From NCBI GenBank assembly GCA_009602725.1, contig WELB01000046.1, forward strand, positions 558,524 to 580,456: a DNA stretch of 21,933 bases. Reading direction: 5' to 3'. A program made the position numbers and the translations under genes. The DNA comes from Spirogloea muscicola (Eukaryota > Streptophyta > Zygnematophyceae > Spirogloeales > Spirogloeaceae). Under the pieces are notes generated by a model. That model was not told the DNA's origin, did not search any database, and saw nothing but the letters and a program-made list of their open reading frames with translations. Positions 1-9,649 of the stretch are shown one piece after another (within the stretch, counting starts at the first letter, position 1; each line of letters opens with the position of its first letter).

Positions 1-33
1 GGGGCCGCCGCGGCGGGCGCCGCGGTTCGCGGC

Positions 34-97
34 GGGCAGGGTGGGGCCGGGCCCTTCGCCTGTGGGGAGGAGGGGGGTTGGAGGAGGGAGGGAGGGG
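34..97 (+). other. G-rich tract with G-quadruplex potential
   Basis: Four runs of three or more G separated by loops of one or two bases occur at 34-51 (GGG, GGG, GGGG, GGG). They are followed by a purine-rich stretch to about 97 with further G runs. The motif fits the usual G3+N1-7 rule. It lies about 450-500 bases upstream of the PAC1-like start codon. Its role is unknown. Confidence 0.4.
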
Positions 98-278
98 CAG
101 ATTACCTGCCCGGGAGTTACCTGTCGGGAGCCGAGCCAGCCAGCTACCCCACCGTCACCGTGCCGACAACCGGACCCGTCAAAATAAACGTCCCCCGTTA
201 CCAGCCAGCCGCCCCGTTTGAGGTATCCAGTTAGCGCCGGCAAGTTAAAGCGCCCGGCCGCCACCCTCTTCCGAAGGC

Positions 279-314
279 GAACCCTAAATCCCAAACCCTA
301 AAGCGAACCCTAAC
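279..314 (+). promoter_or_regulatory. Telo-box / telomere-like CCCTAAA cluster
   Basis: Three CCCTAA(A) units occur at 282-288, 296-302 and 308-313. An exact plant telo-box, AAACCCTAA, lies at 293-301. In land plants, telo-boxes are known upstream of, and in first introns of, housekeeping genes. Here the cluster is about 230 bases upstream of a proteasome-assembly gene, which fits such a role. The alternative is a relic of telomeric repeat insertion. Confidence 0.4.
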
Positions 315-383
315 TGTCGTCCTCGACGGCTTGCCCTGCCCCTTCCGCCGCACCGCGGCGGATAAGCCGCGCTTACAGAATCC

Positions 384-545
384 ATGCATGCACATGTACA
401 CATATACACATACATATACATCTACATGAACATGTGTCCATAAGAACCCACATATACAAGTACATATCCGTAGACATATGCAGATACATAAACATATCCA
501 TAGACATATACAGATCCATACACATATACAAGTACACACACAGGA
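384..545 (+). repeat. Degenerate CATATA/CACATA low-complexity tract
   Basis: Alternating purine-pyrimidine sequence built of loosely repeated 6- and 12-base units (ACATAT, ATACAC, ATACAT) runs right up to the ATG of the PAC1-like gene. It ends in ACACACAG, which could also serve as a 3' splice site of a 5'UTR intron. The high GC of the surroundings makes the tract stand out. The frames it opens on both strands are compositional artefacts. Confidence 0.7.
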
Positions 546-3161
546 ATGGCGGCCTTCGACGCCGTGACGGAGCTGCCGCCGCCGTCGCGCACCTGGGAGG
601 GCGACGAGGACCTCGAGGGCCCGCGGCAGGCGGCCGACGAGCCCGGGCCGGCGTTCCAGGTGCCTCCGCCGCGAACCCCAAGTCTTAATTTCTTAGCTCA
701 CAGGTTCGAATCCCGTTGCGTCTCGCTGTTGCGTTGCCCTGCTGCGCCGCGCGGAGGCCCTGCCGTTGTGGAGACAGGAGGCCGGCTAACGCATTTGGGT
801 TTGGGGTTAAGAGTTTAGGATTTAGGGTTTAGAATTTGGGGTTTAGCACGCCTGCCGGGTAGGAAATGAGGATCTACTGAGGGTGTCATAGGCATCTGTA
901 CCTGCGTAGGATTCTTAGTAGCCACAGGTGCGACGGTGATTGACAAGGAAAGTGTGGCTCTCTTTAAGGGGTCGCAGGCTGTGAGCAGCCAACCCAGAAG
1001 AGATTAATTAAGAGTAATTGATAGTTAATTTACTAACCCGGTGATGACGACCTGCGGCGGCCCCTAGCAGTGGTTCGATGCCGCCGGCTCGGCGCTTGGG
1101 GCGTGCGACCTGCTCCTTGTGGCCGCCTCGGAGGCCGCCTGCCTCCTGCTCAGGTCACTGGGCGCCCACTTGCTGACGTCCTGGAGATCAGTATCCTGTT
1201 TCTTGCGCCATCTGGCCCTCTCAGACCTTGTTAATTTCTTTGGGCTGGCCTTTCACAGCCACTGCCTTATGAATATGTATAAGCTTTATACATGTATAAA
1301 TTGCTATAAGTCTTATAAGAGCTGTTTCTTCTGCTCAGCCACCTCGACGCGCTGGCCGAAGTCGCGACGCTCACGCTGAACACGCGCCTGCCGGAGGTCT
1401 GCTCTGTCCCTCGTCTGAACTTCCTGGCCGTTAGGCGCAGTGAACACCGCAGCTCCCGGGCTGGCCTTTCACAGCAATCGCCTGTCATGGAAAAGCTATT
1501 TTCCTGTACGATTGCGACAAGTGGGATAGACATGCATTGTCGGGCTTAGGCATTCCATGGGCTGCATCACTGATTGTTCAATTAGTTGGTTTCCAGTGGT
1601 TGGTCTAGGAAGCTGATATATGGTTTCTTGTAGCTGTCACCCTTTACTTTAGCTCTCAGACCCTGACCTTCGACTTTCAGAGCATCAAGTTAGTACCAAG
1701 ATGTCAAAGTCAGGTCATGAAATGCAAGATTTAGCAATAGCATCCTGCCCAGATGACTTGACTTTGCTTGGCCGATGTACGTGCTTTTGGCGCTTGCAGG
1801 ATGCGGGCGCCGACGACACGCCCAGCAGGGAGTATCGCTGCACTGTGCTGGCGCCTGGAGGCCCCCGCCGGGCTTCGCCACTGCTGCTCGCCGCCGCCTG
1901 CCACCCCCCGCCGCCGGCCGACCGCTGCTTCCGGTGGACGGCCTCCTTATTTGCGCACCTCGCGCCGCGGCGGCAAGTCCTCTCAACTTCTTTACCCCTC
2001 AGAATTCTCGTATCGTATTGCTAACCTCTGGACTCACGAGGGCCTAATACCTACGGACCACAGCAAAGGTTGACAATCACATAACCAGAACTCATCTCGC
2101 ATGCTTGGTGGGATTAACGTCTCATTGGCGGTGCTCGCAGTGTGCTCATCCTGGGCTCCATGCCGAGCTCCAACTATCGCGGCCTCAGCCATGGCGACGA
2201 GCCCTTCCTTTTCAGTCTGCACACGGACGCTGAGCGAGTTGGCCCCTGCACACAAAACCTCCCTGCCTGCCTTCCGCAAAGGCTTTGATCACTTGTGTTC
2301 AGCATTTAAGTCATTGTCTAGATATCGGTGTATCACAAGTCGCGTTTAGCATACCCAGGTCTAGCTGAAGGTCTGCATTGACGGGCCTAGTGACAAGAAG
2401 ACCTGCATGTTCTGGCTCAAGAAGCGATGTTGATCTATCAGCCGCAGCTCCAACTGGCACCCACTTTATAGCGGCAACAGGAACAGCTAGAAGCTGGCTG
2501 CTGGTATCGGCCACCACTTTGGCCGTTCTCTGAGAGTCAGCGCACCTGCTGCTGTCATTGGCGCAGGCTGCGAGATGCTTCGGGAACCTGGGCGTGCCGC
2601 TTCTCCCACCGGGCAGCCTTGTGGAGGGCCTCTCAGCGTCTGTCCTCTCGCACGTCAGCTCGCCAAACCCAGCCCACCTATACACTCTTGACTGATGTAC
2701 TTCTGAATTACTGAATCAAGCCTTAAATGTGCAGCTGTTGCCTTTAGAAGGATCCCACTTAAGGCTGCCCGTTATGTGACAATATGCATGCTGGCAGATG
2801 TGGTTGGCATTGTCTTTTGACAACTACAACCAACAATCTCCAGGGTCTAATAGAGCCACTTCACAATCATCCTTCACCGACTAAGTTATTAATTGCTCTA
2901 CCACAGTGCCAAGTTCGGGGCATACCGACGGTGGCGGTCGTGCACGTTCTGCACGGGGCCCTCTCGGTGCGCGACCTGGCACAGCTTGCCGGCGTTCTTT
3001 CGCACCTCCCTGAGGTGGACTGCATGGTGGCAGAGGAGGCCAATGGGCACAGGCCGTCACGTGCACCTGCGGGCAGCCACCTAGACCTCCCTTTGCGAAA
3101 GGCACAGGATGCGCTCATCAAGCGAAAGCGCACATTAGCAGTGTCTGACTTGTATATATGA
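546..3161 (+). CDS. Proteasome assembly chaperone 1 (PAC1/PSMG1)-like protein, 7 exons
   Basis: Exons: 546-659, 1071-1153, 1339-1396, 1800-1972, 2141-2237, 2537-2653 and 2907-3161 (TGA). They join in frame to about 298 aa, close to the 288 aa of human PSMG1. PAC1 pairs with PAC2 and guides assembly of the 20S proteasome alpha ring in the cytosol and nucleus. The family call rests on order and position of motifs remembered from PSMG1: a DLLLVAASEAACLLL strand-helix, a VLILGSMPSSNYRG segment, then PLLPPGSLVEGLSASVLSH joined to CQVRGIPTVAVV (PSMG1 has a ...LPAAVLSYCQVWKIPAILY counterpart), and a short hydrophobic-Tyr C-terminus (SDLYI). The exon 2 branch region shows TACTAAC at 1031-1037. Intron 4 is GC-AG (donor GCAAGT at 1973). 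The exon 5/6 junction is uncertain: 2214 joined to 2541 is an alternative that keeps frame and gives 289 aa. A TGTAA polyadenylation-like motif is at 3427-3431. Confidence 0.75.
694..713 (+). other. tRNA-like promoter boxes (partial tRNA relic)
   Basis: Inside intron 1, a TTAGCTCA (A-box/D-arm-like) element is followed after two bases by GGTTCGAATCC (703-713), an exact B-box/T-loop. The T-arm stem pairs at four of five positions. There is no anticodon arm and no matching acceptor stem, so this is not a tRNA gene. It may be a deleted tRNA relic or a chance match. Confidence 0.25.
794..846 (-). repeat. Second telomere-like cluster (TTTAGGG orientation) in intron 1
   Basis: Degenerate TTTGGG, TTTAGG and TTTAGGG units run from 794 to 846. 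TTAGGGTTT at 822-830 is the exact reverse complement of a telo-box. The orientation is opposite to the cluster at 279-314, so the two flank exon 1 as an inverted pair about 480 bases apart. Confidence 0.55.
1154..1338 (+). repeat. Interspersed repeat copy forming intron 2 of the PAC1-like gene
   Basis: From the 5' splice site on, the sequence matches intergenic copies of the local repeat family. The first ~75 bases (GTCACTGGGCGCCC... through the CAGACCT segment) align at roughly four in five positions with 11791-11867, and more loosely with 9900-9975. It continues into the family core TTTGGGCTGG...CACAGCC at about 1239-1263, as at 9990-10010 and 13191-13215. The intron ends in TTCTTCTGCTCAG. 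The repeat therefore supplies all or nearly all of this 185-base intron. Confidence 0.7.
1456..1508 (+). repeat. Partial repeat copy in intron 3 of the PAC1-like gene
   Basis: The core GGGCTGGCCTTTCACAGC recurs here, only about 215 bases after the copy in intron 2, followed by a diverged GGAAAAGCT...TTTTCC tail like the GGAAGAGCTG tail of other copies. Only the 3' half of the family is present. Confidence 0.55.
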
Positions 3162-3902
3162 GCTGATGTTGCTCTTAGTGAAGAAGCAGGACGATAGCAA
3201 AGAGCTTAACCACCCTGCAAAGCGCAGGGTTAGTAGTGGCGAGCGAACGTGGACTAGGCGATAGACATCAGAAGCACTATTCCCCTCGCACACACGTTCA
3301 ACTACAAAACATTGCCTGAATTGGCGGCCCTTTCTGGACTGCTGCCAATGTAGTGAGAATAGCCATTAACAAAATCTTGGCACGGCTGTGTGGTAGGAGA
3401 AGCAAAAGGCAGTAAGAGTCACGAGATGTAATAGGGGCATCTTGTATCTGTGTCAGCTGGATAAAACACTTTATTTATAATTGAGAAATTTAGGAGGCTA
3501 AACACGGGCTGCCAATTCCAGGAGCATGCAATGCGCACGGAACCTCAAGCAGATGCATGTGAGATTTGGCCTTATATTGGACGACTGACTCTATGTGGCA
3601 CGATCAGCTCAGTCGCTCGAAGTGGTAAGGCATCTTTCACTTAGCCGCTGGGAGAAAATTTGTCAGGAGCCATGTCCAATGGCCACCCACGTTGACCAAT
3701 TGCTACAGCAGGGGGGCTGTGGGACCGCATGAGCGAGCACACTGCACCTGTTTGTGGGCAGGTCAGCGGGTGGCATGTCATCGCCATCTCTTGCTGACCT
3801 GACTTGAAGAGTGGCACTTGAAGAATGGCAATATAGCCGACTAGTGCTCCATATATATAATATACAAACAATATTATCCCGTCAATTAGGCGAGAACAAC
3901 GC
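3162..3902. other. Convergent intergenic region between the PAC1-like and NAT genes
   Basis: This 741-base space holds the 3' ends of both genes. On the plus strand, TGTAA at 3427-3431 could act as the polyadenylation signal of the PAC1-like gene. On the minus strand, TAGGCG and CGCCTA (3887-3905) form a six-base-pair stem with a seven-base loop that includes the NAT stop codon, followed by an AT-rich stretch (about 3845-3895). The open frame on the minus strand (3641-3979) overlaps the last NAT exon in another frame and looks spurious. Confidence 0.5.
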
Positions 3903-6900
3903 CTACACGGCGTGGTGGTCGCGCTCCATGGCGAGGGGCACCGGCGCCTCCTTGTAGTCCTCGTCCTGGAGCTTGGCAAGCTTCAGCGTCTCATTCTCCC
4001 TGCCGCAAAGAGCAGACCGGAGACTGTCAGCATGCTGCCTGGATGCATCTAGTATTGCGGCGCTTATGGCCAATGAGGATGGTAGACTAGGTGTGAGTTG
4101 TGCAAAAAGGTGATGACTCATCATGCTCTCACCACAGCAATTGAACCTGACTTCCTAGGCTGGCCATAGCATGTTGCAAGCTCAGAGTACTAATGGAGCT
4201 GTGGTCATTTCATATGCAGCGGAGAAGGGCCTTCAATGCATCCTACCTGGACATGGTGCCTGTAGAGAAGGCCGTGTCGTGGAGCTTCATGTCGTCGCTC
4301 AGATCATGCGGGAGGATGAGATTGAGGATGAGCGCCATGAAGCCGCCGATAGAGAAGCCAGTGGACAAGACGATGATGAGCGCATCTCGGAAGCCTGCGC
4401 CCAATTGGGGGTTACGAGCGGGCCCATTAAGATTGATGGACCAGTAATGGGACACAGTGATTGTTAATGGAGATAGACACTGAGCAAGTGTAAAGTGATG
4501 TTTAGTGCTTGTTGATATCACTCCCATGGAAGCATATGATGGTACATGGTCAATGGAATATCACTGCTGCCATTTTGTTGTGATAGATGCATGCAAGTGA
4601 ACCAAGAGTAGCAAGAGCAACAGATGCATAAGTGCATGTAATGATGACTAACCGCGGTAGCCCGAGCTCCAGCCCGCCTTGAACGGCCAGAAGTTGCCTT
4701 CGCGGGGATACTCAGACTGGCCCGAGATGTTGACCCACTCGGGTACGAGGTCGACGCCGATGCCGATGGCCAGCGCCATGGCAATAATGAAGCGGTTGCG
4801 CCGGGTGATACCCTCGCCCATTGTCAGGATGCGCATGCCGCTCACAGCGACGTTGACGAAAAGGAAGGACGTCATGCCGCCCAGCACGCAGTCGGGAATC
4901 GTAAGGATGATGGCGCTGAACTTGGCAATCACGCCCAGTACGATCAGGATGATGGCGCAGGCAACGCCGGCGCGCCGAGCGCCGCAGCGCGTCAACGAGA
5001 TGACGCCGTTGTTCTGCGCGTAGGTCGTGCATGGCAGGCTAGTGCCCAGTGCGGCCAGGAAGATGTTGCAGCCGTCAGCCAGGACTCCTCCTCGCACAGC
5101 CTTCTCATAGCGTTCACCTGCCGCCTCATGTAAGGACAGTTTAAGAGTTCATAGTAGCATTGCAACATAGACCTCAAGTTGGCAACATGACACTGCTAGT
5201 TACAAGTCGCAAGTGCTGTCTATAGTGAGTCTTTCTGCAGCTCCCTGCATGATCATAGCTACTGGCAGGCTGTGCTTGCAGCTCCAAATGTAAGGCTTCT
5301 GACATCAAGGCTTCTGAGGCCAAACCCAAGCTTGCGGGGGGTGCTCACCAACTGGAACCAGGCCGGAGGCCTCGGCAGTGGCCGTGACGTCGCCGATGCA
5401 CTCCATGGTGGTCACCATGAAGCCGAAAAGCATGGGCAGCACTGCCGGAGCATAGAACCCGATCTTGAAAGTGTGCACCCACAGGAACGTCACCCACTTG
5501 GCATCGCTGATCTTGGTGCCCGTGACGTAGCTGCCACGGCCCAACACGTATGCGTATGAGAGGCTCAGCAACACAGGTATGGACTATCAGGACTGCAGGT
5601 GCAGCCAGACCCGAGCTTGCAGCGCAGCTTGGGTGTTGCTTTCATTCTGGATGTCAAGTCAAGACACCATATAAAGTGTATGTGAGAAGCAGACTGCTTC
5701 ATGTCTCTGCCTTGAGAGTCAGGAGGCTTCTTACGTTCATGTTCAGAGTATGATCTTAAGTATGCTAGTTTGGAAGGCCGGCAGAAGGTGGCCATCAGGT
5801 CCAAACGTTGTCATAGCAAACCAGAGGGATGGTGGTGGTACTTACTGCAGGTGCTTGCACACCACAGGCCCGCAGACCGGTGCCGCGCAGACGCTGGTGC
5901 AGTACGTGGAGTTGGGGGACGAGAATGTGGGCGTCCCAGTTATTGCGCCGGTCACGTTGTTATATCTCAGGCCCTGTCATTCTCGACCAGCAATGGGCTT
6001 ATGTAAGACTGCCGTAGCTCCCAGATGACTGAGCAATGTGCAAAACTGCGGTAATTGTCCTAACTCAACAAAGCTTGACGTTGGGATTCTGAAGGCATCT
6101 GCTCTTAAGTCTGAATGGGTAATGTTTTAAGTATCACATTCAGCACAGGAAAGCCTAGGTATGACACACGACCAGCATCATCCACTTGGGTTTGGCTCAG
6201 AGCAACCTACAAGATGCCCGGTAGGCATCATGTACACTGAAGCTAAACCCTGCTAAGGCTCTAGCACAACGCGCTTGACAAACTTGGTGTCTGAGCGACT
6301 GTGCACACCTCAGGCAGCAGTGGGAAGCAGTGATTCGAGCAAACAGGGTCGGCACACGTGGCTGAGCAGTCTGTGTAGTGCGTCGCCGAGGCGACGATCA
6401 TGCCCACCATCAGGCCAACAACAACCTGCGCACGTGCATGCAAGGTTACTGATGGGCTATGGAACGCTCATATGTAAAATTTAGACTGCATTTGAGGAGA
6501 AGAGCCGGCAATATGATGGATAGCTCCCCAGCAGCCTTAAAGGTTGCTGATTAGTTTGCAATCCGGGACAATGTGAAGCATCTAGCACAGATTGCATGTC
6601 CTCAGAAGAAGCATGGCGGCTGTGATTCTCTGAACCAGCATTTGAATAGTTGTTGGCAGGGCAGCTAACCATGATATTCCGGAGGAATGGGGAGCCAAAA
6701 AGCTCCACAATCAGGAGCGTCATGAACACTGAAAGGCCCAAGCCAAGGTACTGCCGGCTGCCAAATGGAAGAACCACCTCACCGTTACCGTCGCAAGGAG
6801 TCATGCTCGTGAGCACCTGTGCGCAAAACAGGCACGACACTGGTATTGAGGCATTTGGCTTCCTTGTACAGCCTCCTTTCCTTGGCTCCCACTTCTTGGC

Positions 6901-8966
6901 AGTCCTTATCAAAGAAGGGCAAGCCGACAATTAACAGTTAAACATTGAAGAGTAAGCTGACTAGATTCTTTTCCGCTTCATCGCCTTTGAGCTGCTGCCT
7001 CAGACTGCTAGTCCTCTCTTGGGATGAGGACCAGCAATAAGCAGTGGAATCAAAAGGCAGAGAGCTGGACCTGCCCAGCACAGTAAACGCCTCCGCCCCA
7101 GTACTGGAAACCAGTCGTAAGGAGCGCGATGCCAATGAGGATGACTGTGGTGCCAGTGACGACCGGCGGGAAGATCTTGCGAAGGACCTTGGGAGGGCAG
7201 AAGGACAACCCAATCTCAAGGAAGCAGGTCACCAGAATCTGGCAAGAGTGAAATGGTGGAGGAGTTGAGTTTGCTACAAATCCTTGTCCATTAAAACATG
7301 AATGGCCTAACCGTCTTTGATAGACCCATTGACTGTGTTAATACTGCTGAACCCTGAGCATGTGGCAGGTCCATGCAAGCACTGCTCGTGTCTACTTGAG
7401 GAAATTGTGAAGCAATGCATGAGAGCAGGCACAGGCAAGACCTGCAAGCTAAAGCATGCTCAGCCTCTTGACAATACATTTAAAAACTCAAGATCAGGAC
7501 CGGAGCAGGTTATTCACTGACCGTGCCAAGGAGCCGTCCATATGCATCCTCCCCAGTGTTGCAGATGCCACTGATCTTGCCCGTGCACTGAAGGCAAGTG
7601 CCCCCAACTGTACATGGTGACCCGTCGCACGAGCAAGATTTCATCTGCGCGATGGAGCTCTGGGCTGGTTGCACAAAGACAGGCAAACATAGATCATGGG
7701 ATAAGCAGCAGCACATCTGATGCTGGCAACAAGATATTTTCCAGAAGTCATTTCTAAAGCTGTCATGCAAGTTGTGGCGTGCCAGGTCAAGCACTGTGTG
7801 GAGGCAGCGGTTTTATATACTGCTGATTGAATGGCGGGCTCTCATTAACTGGCCATTAAGACACGGCTGATGCTATGCAGTTGTGATTGCGGATGCAACA
7901 TACCAATTGGTAGGAACGTGAAGCTGATGCCCATCACAGAGAGCAGGCCTGACCCTGTGTGTACGCAGGAGGGACGAGGATCGTGAGGAGGCCCTCGTAT
8001 CGACTTTGGCTGACACCGACTTGCTGGCTAGTGGCAAGGCATTCCGAAAGTACGTGGAACATGAATGAGTCCCACTCAGTGCATCCAAGCATGGCAAAGT
8101 GTAGCGAGAGCGAGTCGTACCGATGACGATGTTGGTGAATGGAACCTTGATCTGAAGCACTTGCACGAGCGACGCAAAGCCCGACACAATCAGCGCCGCC
8201 GAGATAAGGTCTGCTCGGAGTTCGTCGGAGCCATGGCCATGACGAGGCTGGCTTCAGTACGTGCTTTGCAAGCTGGCAATGTGAGCAACTGACGGAGCGG
8301 CCATTCCATCACCCAGCGCTGGCGGAGCAGGGTGCAGCAAGCGATGCTGGCTAGCCTGTCAGACCGGACACAAAGTACATCTGAAGATTTCTGCGCACTC
8401 ACAGGATTGCTCGGACATTGTGAAGCCTGCCTGGAATGCACCAGAGATAATCAGAGGCACAGTGATGATGCCGCCAACCTGCACAACCGCACCAGCCGTG
8501 CCACATTCAGCTTGACGACATCGCCACAATGACTGTATTGGCAAAGGCGAGCTCGGACTGGCATAGAGCGTGTCGATGTTAACAGTGCTCGGTGTCGCTC
8601 AAAAGGACTGAGTGTCATGCAGTCTGTGCTTGACTGATAGCATCAGTGTCCTGGTGCAAGAGTTGCAGCTAGGAGCATGAGCTGCGACAAGGTCCTGGAC
8701 AACTGGGGCCCTCGCTTGGACTTGACAGCCAGAAGATGCGCGAGGTCGCCATGGCGCAGGCAGAGAAGGAATGGCAAAGGAAGTGGGGCTGTTCTTACCA
8801 TGGCGAGCGCGTGCTGGGCGCCCATGATGAGCGCGACGAAGACGGAGATGGGGTCGTCGGGGCCGTAGAGCGGCGGCGCGGGCTTGCGCTTGCCCCACGG
8901 CGTGCGCGGCGTGCACAGGAACTGCCAGTCGTAGTCCCCAATCAGCACGTCCATGATCTTCCCCAT
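3903..8966 (-). CDS. Nucleobase-ascorbate transporter (NAT/NCS2), purine permease-like, 13 exons
   Basis: Exons in transcript order: 8966-8799, 8478-8403, 8210-8121, 7954-7904, 7664-7522, 7238-7071, 6816-6670, 6425-6309, 5973-5846, 5563-5349, 5117-4653, 4394-4247 and 3999-3903 (TAG). They join in frame to about 670 aa. The start has a GCCGCCATGG context. NAT proteins are polytopic proton- or sodium-coupled permeases for purines, uracil or ascorbate. Diagnostic features are the TM1 QH pair (Q51-H52 in GAQHALAM), the TM8 acidic residue E417 in MECIGDVTATAEAS, and the NAT signature QNNGVISLTR (about 469-478) with a leading Gln. That form resembles the signature of urate/xanthine carriers; a purine substrate is inference. 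Two Cys-rich loops stand out: residues 139-163 (six Cys) and 301-359 (eight Cys, from exons 8 and 9). The exon 8/9 boundaries are the weakest part of the model. The short cytosolic tail is charged. Confidence 0.93.
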
Positions 8967-9227
8967 GGCGGCCTCTGGCGGCGGCCTGCTGGGGCAAGCA
9001 AGCTGGCGAGCGAGGCGGCCTGCGAGCAACGTGGGCGCCCACAACGAAGCTAGCTGCTTGCAATGGCGGCCAGGCTGAGGCAACTCATCTCATCAGAACG
9101 GCAAGGGCAGGCTAACAAGTGGATGCAAGAAAACGAAAGCGTCTGCAAGAAGCAGAAACGGTGGTGGAGGTTTGGGGGGGGGCCTCCCTCCCCAGCCGCC
9201 CCGTCGAACTCTCTGCGCCCAATCGCG

Positions 9228-9340
9228 CACGTGGGTCCCATCATTGGTGGGTCCAGCCAACCAGGACTCGCCACGTTCAGGTAAGCCGGCTCGGCGCGCA
9301 GGGTTTGAGGCCTCTCATTGGCTCTTTTGAGAACCACGTG
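9228..9340. promoter_or_regulatory. Two CACGTG G-box hexamers upstream of the NAT gene
   Basis: Palindromic CACGTG occurs at 9228-9233 and 9335-9340, about 260 and 370 bases upstream of the NAT ATG. Each is followed by GG (CACGTGGG), and a near-match CATGTGGG follows at about 9355. G-boxes bind bHLH and bZIP factors in plants and algae. A role in NAT control is inference from position. Confidence 0.35.
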
Positions 9341-9421
9341 GGCGTCCGTGAGCCATGTGGGCGATATAATGGCCCGGCCTCCCTCTCCTCAGGCCCCCTC
9401 CCTCCCTCCTCTTCCCCCCTC

Positions 9422-9448
9422 CTCCGCCCGGACGTCGTCCGGGCGGAG
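9422..9448. repeat. Perfect GC-rich inverted repeat
   Basis: CTCCGCCCGGAC and GTCCGGGCGGAG form two 12-base arms that are exact reverse complements, separated by GTC. The hairpin is very stable and sits in a C/T-rich stretch between the G-boxes and the repeat island. No gene ends nearby, so a terminator is unlikely. Confidence 0.8.
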
Positions 9449-9649
9449 CCGGCTCTCCCTCCCTCCTCCGTGCTGGCCCCACGTCACAAGGCCAGATAAT
9501 GGGCGATTTGGGGTTTGGATTCCCCATCCCCCAGATTTCCTCAGCTGCACGGCCTTCACGACCTCGGAAAGAAACTTCCGGTGGAGGGCGATTGCTGTGA
9601 TTGTCCTCTCGGAGCCCACAAGACGATGCATGGCCGTACGGAGAGAGAC

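Larger units (their letters stand above)
1..545. other. Upstream region of the PAC1-like gene; no coding gene recognised
   Basis: This stretch holds a G-rich segment (about 31-97), a pair of minus-strand splice-donor-like sites (CAG/GTAA at 101-108 and 115-123), a cluster of telomere-like CCCTAAA motifs (279-314) and a degenerate CATATA/CACATA tract (384-545) that abuts the start codon of the next gene. Open frames here are low-complexity readings of the CA/TA tract and are not believable proteins. The minus-strand donors suggest that a divergent gene begins here with a non-coding first exon and continues beyond the left edge; that is inference. Confidence 0.5.
8967..9640. other. Upstream region of the NAT gene; no coding gene supported
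   Basis: This region lies 5' of the NAT start codon on the minus strand. It contains two G-box hexamers, pyrimidine-rich stretches (about 9385-9425 and 9450-9475), a perfect 12-bp inverted repeat at 9422-9448 and a TATA-like GATATAATGG at about 9362. Open frames on both strands (for example 9318-9770 plus, 9315-9857 minus) overlap each other, resemble no family I know and run into A-rich repeat sequence, so I do not call them genes. Confidence 0.5.

Noticed and set aside
231-681. Minus-strand frames rich in Cys, Ile and Met
   Set aside because: They are translations of the CATATA/CACATA low-complexity tract and of GC-rich exon 1 antisense.
8643-9083. Longer N-terminus for the NAT protein reaching upstream of 8966
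   Set aside because: The upstream frame starts at a non-ATG codon. The first ATG, at 8966, has an excellent GCCGCCATGG context, and the protein then begins like other family members shortly before TM1.
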